The notes under the pieces are model-generated. The model searched no databases. It saw only the letters and a list, made by a program, of their open reading frames with translations, and was not told the DNA's origin. 64,000 nucleotides of DNA, taken from NCBI GenBank assembly GCA_039030335.1, contig JBCCEJ010000008.1:1-64000 (forward strand). Direction: 5' to 3'. Made by a program: the position numbers and the translations under genes. This document shows, in pieces, positions 1 through 7,992 of this stretch. Each line of letters starts with the position of its first letter. Within the stretch, counting starts at the first letter, position 1. The DNA comes from JBCCEJ01 sp039030335 (GTDB lineage: Bacteria; Pseudomonadota; Gammaproteobacteria; HK1).

Positions 1-986
1 CCGGCGCGCCCCGCGCCGAAGCGGAAACCGTTGCCCGCCACAGCGTGGCCGCGAACCTGACCGGACATGACAGTCACGGCATCATTCAGATCCCGTCGTA
101 CATCGACCGGATCGAAAAAGGTCACATCGTGCCGGGCGCGCCGATCGACATCGTCTCGGATACGCCGACGACGACGGTGGTGGACGGCAACTGGGGCTTC
201 GGCTACGTGGTTTCCGAAGAAGTCATGCGCCGGACTATCGCCAAGGCCGACCTGCAAAACGTCGCGGCCGCAACGGTATACCGTCAAGGACATGTAGGCC
301 GGCTCGCCGACTATCCGCTGATGGCAGCGGAAGCCGGCATGATCGGTCTGATGACCGCCGATTCCGGGCGATCTCCCAAAGCCGTCGCGCCGTTTGGCGG
401 CCGGCTCGCAAGACTTGGCACGAATCCCATTTCCATCGCCGTACCATCCGATCTGGACGGCCCCCTGTACTTCGATCTGTCGACCGCGGCGGCCGCGGCC
501 GGCAAGGTCAAACTGGCACAGGCTCGCGGCGAACAGGTACCGCCGGGGTGGGTCATCGACAAAGAGGGGCGCGGCACCACCGACCCGGCCGCGCTCAGCG
601 ACGGCGGAGCGCTGCTTCCGCTCGGTGGCGACGTTGGCTTCAAGGGCTTTGCGCTGGCGACCATGGTCGAAATCCTGTCCGCGCTGCTGACCGGGCTCGG
701 CTTCGGCGTCGAACCCACGGGGCGGCACAACGACGGCTGCTTCGTCGCGGTGTTCAAAGTCGATGCGTTCCGCGACCTCGCGACATTCAAGTCCGAAGTC
801 GCCGACTTCGCCCGGTATCTGAAAGAAACGCCGACGGCCGAGGGCTTCAGCGAGATCTACTACCCGGGTGAAGTCGAGCACCTGCGCAAACAGGACCGGC
901 TCGCGAACGGCATGGACATCGAAGACGCCACCTGGAACAAGCTGACGGGACTCGCCGAGCGCTACGGGGTTGCCATCGACGTCTGA
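1..986 (+). CDS. Ldh family malate/L-lactate-type dehydrogenase (5' partial)
   Basis: The reading frame is open from base 3, so the true start lies upstream of the window and the N-terminal residues are missing. The product looks like the NAD(P)-dependent Ldh/malate dehydrogenase (YlbC/YiaK-type) family, which oxidises 2-hydroxyacids in the cytoplasm. Visible family marks are NLTGHDSHGI near the N-terminus, a QGHVGRLADYP segment carrying the presumed catalytic His, GTNPISIAVP, and the glycine-rich GGDVGFKGFAL segment. The exact substrate cannot be read from the sequence. It is followed 82 bases later by a LysE exporter in the same direction. The family call is good; the reaction is family-level only. 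Confidence 0.85.
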   Translation, partial: GAPRAEAETVARHSVAANLTGHDSHGIIQIPSYIDRIEKGHIVPGAPIDIVSDTPTTTVVDGNWGFGYVVSEEVMRRTIAKADLQNVAAATVYRQGHVGRLADYPLMAAEAGMIGLMTADSGRSPKAVAPFGGRLARLGTNPISIAVPSDLDGPLYFDLSTAAAAAGKVKLAQARGEQVPPGWVIDKEGRGTTDPAALSDGGALLPLGGDVGFKGFALATMVEILSALLTGLGFGVEPTGRHNDGCFVAVFKVDAFRDLATFKSEVADFARYLKETPTAEGFSEIYYPGEVEHLRKQDRLANGMDIEDATWNKLTGLAERYGVAIDV

Positions 987-1068
987 GCGCCTTGGGCTTG
1001 GACGCATCGGCCCCCGCCCCGCCGCGCCGACACTGCGAATGCGAACGCACGCGGCTTCGGCATAGCCG

Positions 1069-1662
1069 TTGAACGATTACGTTTCATTCATCCTGGCGAG
1101 CTTCGCGCTGGTTGCGACACCAGGGCCGGCGATTCTATTGCTGGCCGCGACCAGCGCAAACCATGGCGCGCGAGCGGGCCTTCCAGTCATGGCGGGGCTG
1201 CTCAGTTCAATGAGTTGCATCATCTTGCTGACCGCGACCGGCATTTCAGCACTGATGTTTGCGGCCCCGGGCGCCGCGACGGCCGCCGCCGTCGTCGCCG
1301 GTGTATACATGCTCTACCTCGCCTGGCGCATCGGCTCAGCGCCAGTTGGCCCGACGCGGCCAGACGGCGGGCACGTGCCATCGTTCCTGAGCGGGTTCAC
1401 GATCAATTTCGTCAACCCGAAGGCCTACGCCGCCATCGCCGCACTGTTCTCCGGCTGGGTGCTGGTACCGGGCAGTCCGCTCATCGATGCATTGACCAAA
1501 GCGGGCATTGCACTGGCGGCGATGCTGATAAGCGATCTGGGGTGGATCGCCGCGGGCGGCCTGCTGGCCCGCGTGATGCGCAATCCAACGGCACACCGGG
1601 GTATGAATCTGGTGTTCGCACTCCTGCTGCTATCGTCGGTGGCGCTTGCGCTGCTGTTTTGA
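1069..1662 (+). CDS. LysE/RhtB family amino-acid exporter
   Basis: A 197-residue membrane protein with about six hydrophobic segments, the usual size for LysE/RhtB exporters, which push amino acids or derivatives out across the inner membrane. The N-terminal signature is ATPGPAILLL after a short first helix, followed by GLPVMAGLL. A second hallmark, FVNPKAYAA, lies near the middle. The start used is TTG; no ATG gives a better fit to the family N-terminus. A PLP-dependent decarboxylase follows 40 bases downstream, so an amino acid or its amine is a plausible cargo (inference from context). Confidence 0.85.
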   Translation: MNDYVSFILASFALVATPGPAILLLAATSANHGARAGLPVMAGLLSSMSCIILLTATGISALMFAAPGAATAAAVVAGVYMLYLAWRIGSAPVGPTRPDGGHVPSFLSGFTINFVNPKAYAAIAALFSGWVLVPGSPLIDALTKAGIALAAMLISDLGWIAAGGLLARVMRNPTAHRGMNLVFALLLLSSVALALLF

Positions 1663-1702
1663 ATCACGCGAGTCGCTGCGCATATCCCCGCAAGGAACAG
1701 GC

Positions 1703-2983
1703 ATGACCATCCACGACGGACCTCCGGGCGAGGCCAGTGACAAGTGCTCCGTGGGCGCCAACCGTGCGCTTGCAGAGCTGGGACTGGACCTCCTCGGCGC
1801 CAGTCAGGCCCAGGCCACGGCGCTGGTGCCCGAGATCGACGAAAACAACCTGCCGGACGCGCTGCCAGACCAGGGCATCGGCGCCGAGGCGGCGCTTCGG
1901 CTGCTGTCAGGCTCGGTGCTTGCAGGCGCGGCCAGACTGAGCCACCCCGGCTATTTCGCACATATGGACCCCCCGACCGAGGCGGTCACATGGATTGCGG
2001 CAATGTGGCAGGCCGCTACAAATCAGAATCAGCTCCATCCGGATGTCGGGCCGCAGACCCGGGCGCTGGAGCGCCGCCTGATCGAATGGCTGAGCCCTTA
2101 CTTCGGGATGTCCGGCGGGCATCTGGTGCCAGGGTCTACGGTCGCCAATCTGACCGCGCTCTGGGCCGCCAGGGAGGCGCGTGGAATTAAGCGGGTAGCG
2201 GCCTCCACGCAATCCCATCTGTCGGTGCGCAAAGCCTCAGACCTGCTCGGACTCGAATACCTGCCGATGCCGGTCGACGCCCGCCACCGCCTTCAGCTCG
2301 ACAGGCATCCGCTGCCACCGGACACGGCGCTGGTTGCCACCGCAGGCACCGTCGCTACCGGAGCAGTCGATGCCTTCGAGCGCCACGGCGCTGCGTGGCT
2401 GCATGTCGACGCCGCGTGGGGCGGACCGCTCAGGCTCAGCGACCGATACGCAGCGCAACTGGAAGGCATCGCATCCGCTGACTCGGTGGGCTTCTCGGCG
2501 CACAAGTGGTGCTTCCAACCCAAGGGCAGCGCCGTTTTGCTATTCAAAGACAACGCCGAGGCCGAAGCGCCGTTGACCTACGGCGGCGGCTATCTGGCCG
2601 TACCCAACGTCGGTCTGCTGGGCAGCGCACCGGCCAGTGCGTTGCCGTTTGTAGCGAGTTTGCTCGCGTGGGGACGCGGCGGCCTGTCAGCCCGGATCGA
2701 TCACACGATGGCCCAGGGACAGGTCCTGAGCGAAGCTGTCGCCAGCGATCCAGCGCTGGAGCTCTGGGGGAAGCCCGAGACAGGCGTCGTCGTATGGAGG
2801 AGCCGCGCGCACGCGGCGGAGGCGATCCGGCCGCTGCTCACCGACGCCTGGATGTCGTTGACACGGCTCGACGGGGCAACGTGGTTCAGGTGTGTGCCCG
2901 CCAATCCGGCAGTGTCCGGTGAGCACGTCTACGATGCGGTGCTGGACGCCCTGAAACACCTCGACCGTCGCAGCGGCCAGTAG
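1703..2983 (+). CDS. PLP-dependent group II decarboxylase-like enzyme
   Basis: A 426-residue fold-type I PLP enzyme of the aromatic-L-amino-acid/diaminobutyrate decarboxylase group. The cofactor lysine sits in FSAHKWCFQPKG (Lys about 268), and HVDAAWGG (about 234-241) supplies the Asp that contacts the pyridine nitrogen. It is shorter than typical 470-500 residue members, with a compact C-terminus. The ATG at 1703 is chosen because an AAGGAA ribosome site lies just upstream; the frame is open further 5' but would overlap the exporter gene. Pairing with a LysE exporter suggests amine or amino-acid handling. The substrate is unknown. Confidence 0.82.
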   Translation: MTIHDGPPGEASDKCSVGANRALAELGLDLLGASQAQATALVPEIDENNLPDALPDQGIGAEAALRLLSGSVLAGAARLSHPGYFAHMDPPTEAVTWIAAMWQAATNQNQLHPDVGPQTRALERRLIEWLSPYFGMSGGHLVPGSTVANLTALWAAREARGIKRVAASTQSHLSVRKASDLLGLEYLPMPVDARHRLQLDRHPLPPDTALVATAGTVATGAVDAFERHGAAWLHVDAAWGGPLRLSDRYAAQLEGIASADSVGFSAHKWCFQPKGSAVLLFKDNAEAEAPLTYGGGYLAVPNVGLLGSAPASALPFVASLLAWGRGGLSARIDHTMAQGQVLSEAVASDPALELWGKPETGVVVWRSRAHAAEAIRPLLTDAWMSLTRLDGATWFRCVPANPAVSGEHVYDAVLDALKHLDRRSGQ

Positions 2984-3005
2984 ACCCGGTCAGCGGGGCA
3001 CCCGC

Positions 3006-3254
3006 TCAGTTGAGCGCCACCCATGGCAGTCGGATCAACCTGTCGGCGCCGAGGCGGCGCAGCACGGCGCCAGAGACGGGTTCGAGGATCATCGCTTCGG
3101 ATACGGCGCTGACCGGATGCGTCAGCACAACGATGCGACGGTGCAGGTGCTGGACCGGTCCGATGTCGTCAGTATGCTGATTCTCGCCCGTCTTCACGCC
3201 AACTTCCGCACTACCCGTAGAGTCGCAGCCTGAGGAGTCTATCGGCCGGAACAT
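3006..3254 (-). CDS. small hypothetical protein (doubtful)
   Basis: An 82-codon frame in the 481-base gap between the decarboxylase and the convergent epimerase gene. The C-terminal half (RRIVVLTHPVSAVSEAMI onward) has a protein-like composition, whereas the N-terminal third is low quality. No family is recognised and there is no clear ribosome site. It could be the decayed 3' end of a former gene. Confidence 0.22.
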   Translation of the reverse strand: MFRPIDSSGCDSTGSAEVGVKTGENQHTDDIGPVQHLHRRIVVLTHPVSAVSEAMILEPVSGAVLRRLGADRLIRLPWVALN

Positions 3255-3407
3255 GTTGCCCTTGATGGCAGCGTCTCGGGCGCTGCCTTACCGGACCCTT
3301 AACGGCTGAGAGCGGGTCTGCTTGAGGCCGGGTGCACGGTGTGCCCATCCGCGCTGGCCCGGGCAATCCCTGCGATCGCCCAATGGGGAGGAGTGGAATC
3401 CCGATGC

Positions 3408-3434
3408 CGGCGAGCGCTGTCGGCATGCTCGCCG
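3408..3434. other. hairpin downstream of epimerase gene
   Basis: A perfect 8-bp inverted repeat, CGGCGAGC and GCTCGCCG, separated by 11 bases, lies about 30 bases past the stop of the minus-strand epimerase gene. There is no T-run, so it is not a standard intrinsic terminator. It may stabilise the transcript end. The rest of the 2984-3464 gap shows nothing else that can be named. Confidence 0.3.
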
Positions 3435-3464
3435 TTCGGTGACGCATCGGGGCCTGGACCGCGC

Positions 3465-4577
3465 TCAACGGCCGTGGTGGTCGCTGCCTTGCCCCGGTTG
3501 TTTCGGATGTGCGTAGGGGTGCTGGTAGTCCGGCTCTTCGAAAGGCACCGACTGCAGATTCGCCTCGGCCTCCTTGACGATGCGCGCCATCGCATCTTCG
3601 GTGTCGTAGTGCGCGCGCATCAGCGCCGCTTCCTGGTCAGACTCCTCGGGCGGGTGTTCTGCATACCAGCGTGCTGTCTCGGCGAGCGCATCGAGCGGAC
3701 TCACGAGATCCGCATACCCGAGTTCGGCGCGCAGTTTGAATGTGTCGAACAACTGATGGTGCGATGTGCGCCGGCTGATCATCAGATTGCGCGCGGGGTA
3801 GGCGAGTGCCGCCGGGACGGAGATCACTTCGAGTTCCGATCCAACTGCCGCGGCGATAACCTGCACCCATTGTGCGAGACTCAGTTGATGCGTATCGGCG
3901 GCGTGGTAGAGCTGACCCGCCGCATTGTCCGGCTGGTCGACAGCCAGCAACACCGCGCCTGCCATATTGCGGGCAAAACCGCGCGACAGCATCGTCAGGC
4001 CGGCATCCGGCAGGACGATATGCCGCCGCCCGTCGAGCAAACGACGGATCACGGGCCACTCGGCCGGGCGAAGCTGGCGCGGGCCATAGATCAGCGGGTA
4101 CCGGAAATGAGTCGCGGAATAGACGCCGGCCGCGTGCCGATCGAGTACGGCATCCTCGCTGATGCGAGCCAGGTAGCCGAACTTGAACTCGTCGATGGAC
4201 GGCACCCGTTCCGCGTCTTCCGGGATCGGGGTCTGCTGGCCCGCTGGAAACAGCAGCGATGGCTGACGCGAGCCCCGGATGCCAGGGCTTCCTCCCACCG
4301 TGATCAGTTGCCCGGTCCGCCCGGCCATCACCTCGGCTACAAACCGGATGCGACCGTAGGTCGCGATGGTGATATCGAATGTTTGCGAGCCGAGCGCATC
4401 GCGCAGCGTTTCGGCGAAATGCGGGTCACCCACCAGATGACGCGCACCGTCCGGGAGTGTCACGCCGGCGCCGTGGGAACCCCGGTTCAACATGGTCACG
4501 GCATAGCCGCGTTCAGCCAGGCCGTTCAGGATGTGCGGCCCGGTCGGGCCGGTACCGCCTATCAGTAGTGCACGCAT
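3465..4577 (-). CDS. NAD-dependent epimerase/dehydratase-like atypical SDR
   Basis: A 370-residue Rossmann protein starting MRALLIGGTGPTG, the atypical-SDR nucleotide-binding turn (GxxGxxG, residues about 7-13). Mid-protein segments such as ITVGGSPGIRG and FRYPLIYGPRQLRP fit NAD-dependent epimerase/dehydratases that act on nucleotide sugars or related substrates; the exact substrate is unknown. The start at 4577 is chosen over an in-frame upstream ATG because it begins directly at the Rossmann beta strand and has GAGGGA 7-8 bases upstream. It lies 45 bases behind the ketopantoate-reductase-like gene on the same strand, probably one operon. Confidence 0.8.
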   Translation of the reverse strand: MRALLIGGTGPTGPHILNGLAERGYAVTMLNRGSHGAGVTLPDGARHLVGDPHFAETLRDALGSQTFDITIATYGRIRFVAEVMAGRTGQLITVGGSPGIRGSRQPSLLFPAGQQTPIPEDAERVPSIDEFKFGYLARISEDAVLDRHAAGVYSATHFRYPLIYGPRQLRPAEWPVIRRLLDGRRHIVLPDAGLTMLSRGFARNMAGAVLLAVDQPDNAAGQLYHAADTHQLSLAQWVQVIAAAVGSELEVISVPAALAYPARNLMISRRTSHHQLFDTFKLRAELGYADLVSPLDALAETARWYAEHPPEESDQEAALMRAHYDTEDAMARIVKEAEANLQSVPFEEPDYQHPYAHPKQPGQGSDHHGR

Positions 4578-4622
4578 CTGCGCATCCCTCGGACTGCGGC
4601 GCATCGGCGCCACGCTCACGCG

Positions 4623-5543
4623 CTAGCCGAAACCGTTCTCGATCATTCGCACCAGCCCGGCGATGGTCTCGTTGCGAGGCGCCGTCTGACCAACCTCGGC
4701 CGCGACTACCGGCACCATGCCGTTGATCGCGTCAATTTCAGACCGGCGGCCGGCCTCGTGGTCCTGCAACATCGATGGCTTCGCGTTCGGCATCTTTCCG
4801 CCGAACGCCTGAATGTACGACGCGGCGTCGTCGAACGAGAAGTTGATCCCCTTGGCCACACCGACGGCGTGCGCCTCCAATCCGCAGGCCAGCGCCATCG
4901 GCCAGCCGCTCGTATCGTTCATGAGCCGGCCCACGTTGCATTTCATCACCGAACAGGGACCGCTGAACGTGACGTTGCAGATGAATTTCTCCCAGATGAG
5001 CTGGTGGACGTCTCCATAGGCCTGCGTATTGAATCCTGCGCTTCGCCATGCCTCGGCAACGGTTTCTACACGGTCGGTCAAACCGCCGGTCATCTCGCCT
5101 ACGCGAATCAACTGCATGCCATTGTGAAACGCGTGCCCAGGCCCTCGCATCGCTGCGCCGAAGCCACCGGCGACACCGATCAGGATGTTGCCGGGATCGC
5201 GATGCTGCGAAATGCGCTCCGCGGCGCCGAGCCCGTTCTGAATGGTCATGATGACAGAGCGCTCGTCCAGCAGCGGGTCGATGCCGGCCGCTGCCGCGCC
5301 GACGCCGTCAGCTTTGGTCGCGATGATGATCAGCTCGCAAACGCCGGCGTCTGCCGCATTTGTGGTCGCGTTCAGCCGCACCGTACGGTCGCCGCTCGCG
5401 CCTTCTACCCGCAGACCGGTCGCGTTGATGGCATCGACGTGCGCCTGCCATACATCGATGGCCCAGACCTCATGCCCGGCGTCAGCGAACAACCCTGCAT
5501 ATACGGAACCCATCGCTCCGGCACCGACGACCGCAATCTTCAT
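4623..5543 (-). CDS. ketopantoate reductase (ApbA/PanE) family protein
   Basis: A 306-residue NADPH-dependent reductase of the 2-dehydropantoate 2-reductase family. The N-terminal Rossmann turn is VVGAGAMGS. IIIATKADG and IQNGLGA match conserved segments, WEKFICN carries the catalytic lysine (about residue 184), and PSMLQDHEAGRRSEIDAING matches the conserved C-terminal motif with the substrate-binding Glu. Members either make pantoate for coenzyme A or reduce other 2-oxo acids. This one sits with an epimerase rather than pan genes, so its substrate is open. Confidence 0.85.
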   Translation of the reverse strand: MKIAVVGAGAMGSVYAGLFADAGHEVWAIDVWQAHVDAINATGLRVEGASGDRTVRLNATTNAADAGVCELIIIATKADGVGAAAAGIDPLLDERSVIMTIQNGLGAAERISQHRDPGNILIGVAGGFGAAMRGPGHAFHNGMQLIRVGEMTGGLTDRVETVAEAWRSAGFNTQAYGDVHQLIWEKFICNVTFSGPCSVMKCNVGRLMNDTSGWPMALACGLEAHAVGVAKGINFSFDDAASYIQAFGGKMPNAKPSMLQDHEAGRRSEIDAINGMVPVVAAEVGQTAPRNETIAGLVRMIENGFG

Positions 5544-5661
5544 CTCACACTCCGTCTGACAAGCTTCGTCCGATTCTAGCCGCTGATGGCCGCGAACGGA
5601 TGTTCAAGCCCGCGGCTGCGTGCGATCATAGCGCCCGCACAGAGCAGCCGGAGACACGGAG

Positions 5662-6750
5662 ATGAGCCGAATCAACCAACTGGCAGAGGCAGGGCAGTCG
5701 ATCTGGCTCGACTATATCGACCGGCCGCTGCTCGAAGGTGGACTCTCGAAGCTGATAGCGGAAGACGGCGTCAGAGGTGTGACCTCCAACCCGGCCATCT
5801 TCCAGAAGGCCATCTCGGGCGCTGACTACGCTGACACCCTCAAGCGCTACGCACCGGGGAGCGGCAGCGCCAAAGATCTGTACGAAGCCATTGCCATCGA
5901 CGACATACAACGCGCCGCCGATATTCTGGCGCCCGTTTACGCTGAGACGCAGGGCGTCGACGGCTACGTCAGTCTCGAAGTCTCTCCCGACCTCGCGCGC
6001 AACACCGACGGCACTATCGCCGAGGCCAAACGCCTATGGGCCGCGGTGAGCCGGCCCAATCTGATGGTCAAGGTGCCCGGCACACCCGAAGGTATGCCGG
6101 CTATTCGTGCTCTTATCGCGGCCGGCATCAATGTGAACGTCACACTGCTGTTCGCCCGCGATATGTACCGTGCCGCGGCCCGGGCGTACATGGACGGCAT
6201 CGCCGACCGGCATGCGGACGGGCACGACGTCACTCACGTCGCGAGCGTCGCAAGCTTTTTCGTCAGCCGGATCGACGCGAGCGTCGACCCGCACCTCGCC
6301 GGAACGGCGCACGCCGCGCAAGCGGGCAAAACCGCCATCGCCAATGCCCTGTTAGCCTATCAGGACTACCTGTCGATGACCGCCGAGCCCGCGTGGCAAA
6401 CCCTCTCGAAGGCCGGGGCAATGCCGCAGCGCCTGCTGTGGGCCAGCACCGGCGTCAAGAACCCCGAGTACAGCGACGTGCTGTACATCGAAGAACTGGT
6501 GGGTCCGGATACGGTCAACACCGTGCCGCCGGCAACCCTCGACGCCTATCGCGATCACGGTGAGACACGCACGGCGCTGCCGGGCGACGCCGCGGCCGCG
6601 GCGGGAACGATGGATGCGGTCGCCAATGCCGGGGTGGATTTAGGGGCGGTCACCGACAAGCTCCTGGACGACGGCATCACCCAGTTCGTCGATGCGTTCG
6701 TGGCTTTGCTGGACGCCGTCGAAACCGCGCGCGTCGCGCAGTCGGCCTGA
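5662..6750 (+). CDS. tal: transaldolase
   Basis: A 362-residue transaldolase of the longer (Tal type, mycobacterial/actinobacterial-like) subgroup, an enzyme of the non-oxidative pentose phosphate pathway that transfers a dihydroxyacetone unit from sedoheptulose-7-phosphate to glyceraldehyde-3-phosphate. Diagnostic segments are GVTSNPAIFQKAI near residue 40, GYVSLEVSP, the Schiff-base lysine in LMVKVPGTPEG (Lys137) and WASTGVKNPEYSD. The ATG follows a CGGAGACACGGAG ribosome site. It stands alone, divergent from the reductase gene and convergent with the UGSC operon. Confidence 0.95.
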   Translation: MSRINQLAEAGQSIWLDYIDRPLLEGGLSKLIAEDGVRGVTSNPAIFQKAISGADYADTLKRYAPGSGSAKDLYEAIAIDDIQRAADILAPVYAETQGVDGYVSLEVSPDLARNTDGTIAEAKRLWAAVSRPNLMVKVPGTPEGMPAIRALIAAGINVNVTLLFARDMYRAAARAYMDGIADRHADGHDVTHVASVASFFVSRIDASVDPHLAGTAHAAQAGKTAIANALLAYQDYLSMTAEPAWQTLSKAGAMPQRLLWASTGVKNPEYSDVLYIEELVGPDTVNTVPPATLDAYRDHGETRTALPGDAAAAAGTMDAVANAGVDLGAVTDKLLDDGITQFVDAFVALLDAVETARVAQSA

Positions 6751-6776
6751 GGCGGTAAGGGCCGGCGCAGAAGACG

Positions 6777-7979
6777 TCAGAATTCGATGCGCCGGGTAAG
6801 CCAGCACGGCGGAAATCCCCAGGTCGGCAGATAGGCCTGCTGTGCGATCGGCAGGTCACCGCCGCTCACGATCACGCGGATGTTCTCCGGTCGCTCAACG
6901 ACGGGTAGCGGCGACCCGGTGGGCACAGCAGTCAGCCAGTCCGGCCATCGGCCGGCGGCAACGATCTCGCGCTTTAGCCACTGCTCTTCGAACACCGCTT
7001 GCGGCATGCGTCCATGAGCGTGCAGCCAGCGCTGCACATCCGCCTTGCTGAAACCCCGTGCGTCGAGCTGGCGAGCGGTGTATGGAGACAACACGACCGC
7101 TACCTCACCGCCGTAGGCCATCGAAAAAGCCGACGCTGACGAACCGATCACGGACGCGAGTTCGGTCAGTCCGCCAGTCACGTTGATCACAGTCTCGGCT
7201 CGCATCACGGTGAGCGTATCGTCGTCTGGCGCGAAACCCTCATCTACCCGCAGCGCATTCCATGGGTTGCCGTCTTCGCGTTCAGCGAAGCAAAGACCGA
7301 TGCGTGCCGGCTGCGCGAGGCCCGCCAGTGAAACTGCCGCCGGCCAGCCGCCGCCGATGTTTTGCATCACAAGCCTGAGCGCGCGGCCGATCGCCGCACC
7401 ACCGCGCCAGCCGGGTCCCAACGCACCGAAGGAGTCATTGATCTCAAGCGCGGCCGCGTTCGGACCGCTGTAGATCAACACGGGCGTGACATTCTCATCG
7501 GTCGTCTGCACGCCGCGCAGATTGAATTCGGGTGCCGCGATCGCGCGCACGGCATTCAACAAGACCGGGAAATGTTCCGGCTCACAGCCCGCCATCACCG
7601 CGTTGGCAGCGACCTTTTCGACACTCGCCTGACCGCGCAGCGGGTCCAGTTCCGCCAGGACCTCGGCGCGGCCGGCGCGCACCGTCTGCAGTAGCGGTTC
7701 TATCCGCTCGAGGGTAGGCGCAACGACCGGCAGCCCATCTGTCCAGCCGCGGCGGTAATAGGTCTCGTTGATGGTCTGTTCATCAGCGACATTGCGCACG
7801 ACCTCCACGCGCTGCCGCGGAAACTTGCCGGCACGATGCAGACGTCCGAGCAGACCGCGTTCATCCGCGCGGCTGACGAGCGTGTCATCGACATACCCGC
7901 CATCGGCGCGCTGACCGCTAGGCGTCAGCAGCCAGTAAGTACCGCCGCTCATCTGGATGCGGGAGCATCCGGGCGCCAT
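6777..7979 (-). CDS. paralogue of the C-terminal domain of the adjacent UGSC selenoprotein
   Basis: A protein of up to 400 residues of unassigned biochemical function. Side by side it matches residues from about 190 to the end of the product encoded just upstream (7993-9723): GWTDGLPVVAPTLERI versus GWSDGLPLIPPTRERI, and ANAVMAGCEPEHFPV versus ANGVMAGCRPEYMPI, with a shared conserved Cys. It lacks the N-terminal UGSC domain. It starts 13 bases after the selenoprotein stop, so the two are an operon. Position 7952 is an alternative start; neither has a strong ribosome site. Whether it partners with or substitutes for the selenoprotein domain is unknown. Confidence 0.75.
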   Translation of the reverse strand: MAPGCSRIQMSGGTYWLLTPSGQRADGGYVDDTLVSRADERGLLGRLHRAGKFPRQRVEVVRNVADEQTINETYYRRGWTDGLPVVAPTLERIEPLLQTVRAGRAEVLAELDPLRGQASVEKVAANAVMAGCEPEHFPVLLNAVRAIAAPEFNLRGVQTTDENVTPVLIYSGPNAAALEINDSFGALGPGWRGGAAIGRALRLVMQNIGGGWPAAVSLAGLAQPARIGLCFAEREDGNPWNALRVDEGFAPDDDTLTVMRAETVINVTGGLTELASVIGSSASAFSMAYGGEVAVVLSPYTARQLDARGFSKADVQRWLHAHGRMPQAVFEEQWLKREIVAAGRWPDWLTAVPTGSPLPVVERPENIRVIVSGGDLPIAQQAYLPTWGFPPCWLTRRIEF

Positions 7980-7992
7980 GCTGAAGCAAGCG

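Noticed and set aside
3339..4568. Long plus-strand open frame (409 codons)
   Set aside because: Antisense to the epimerase gene, which has a clear Rossmann start and ribosome site.
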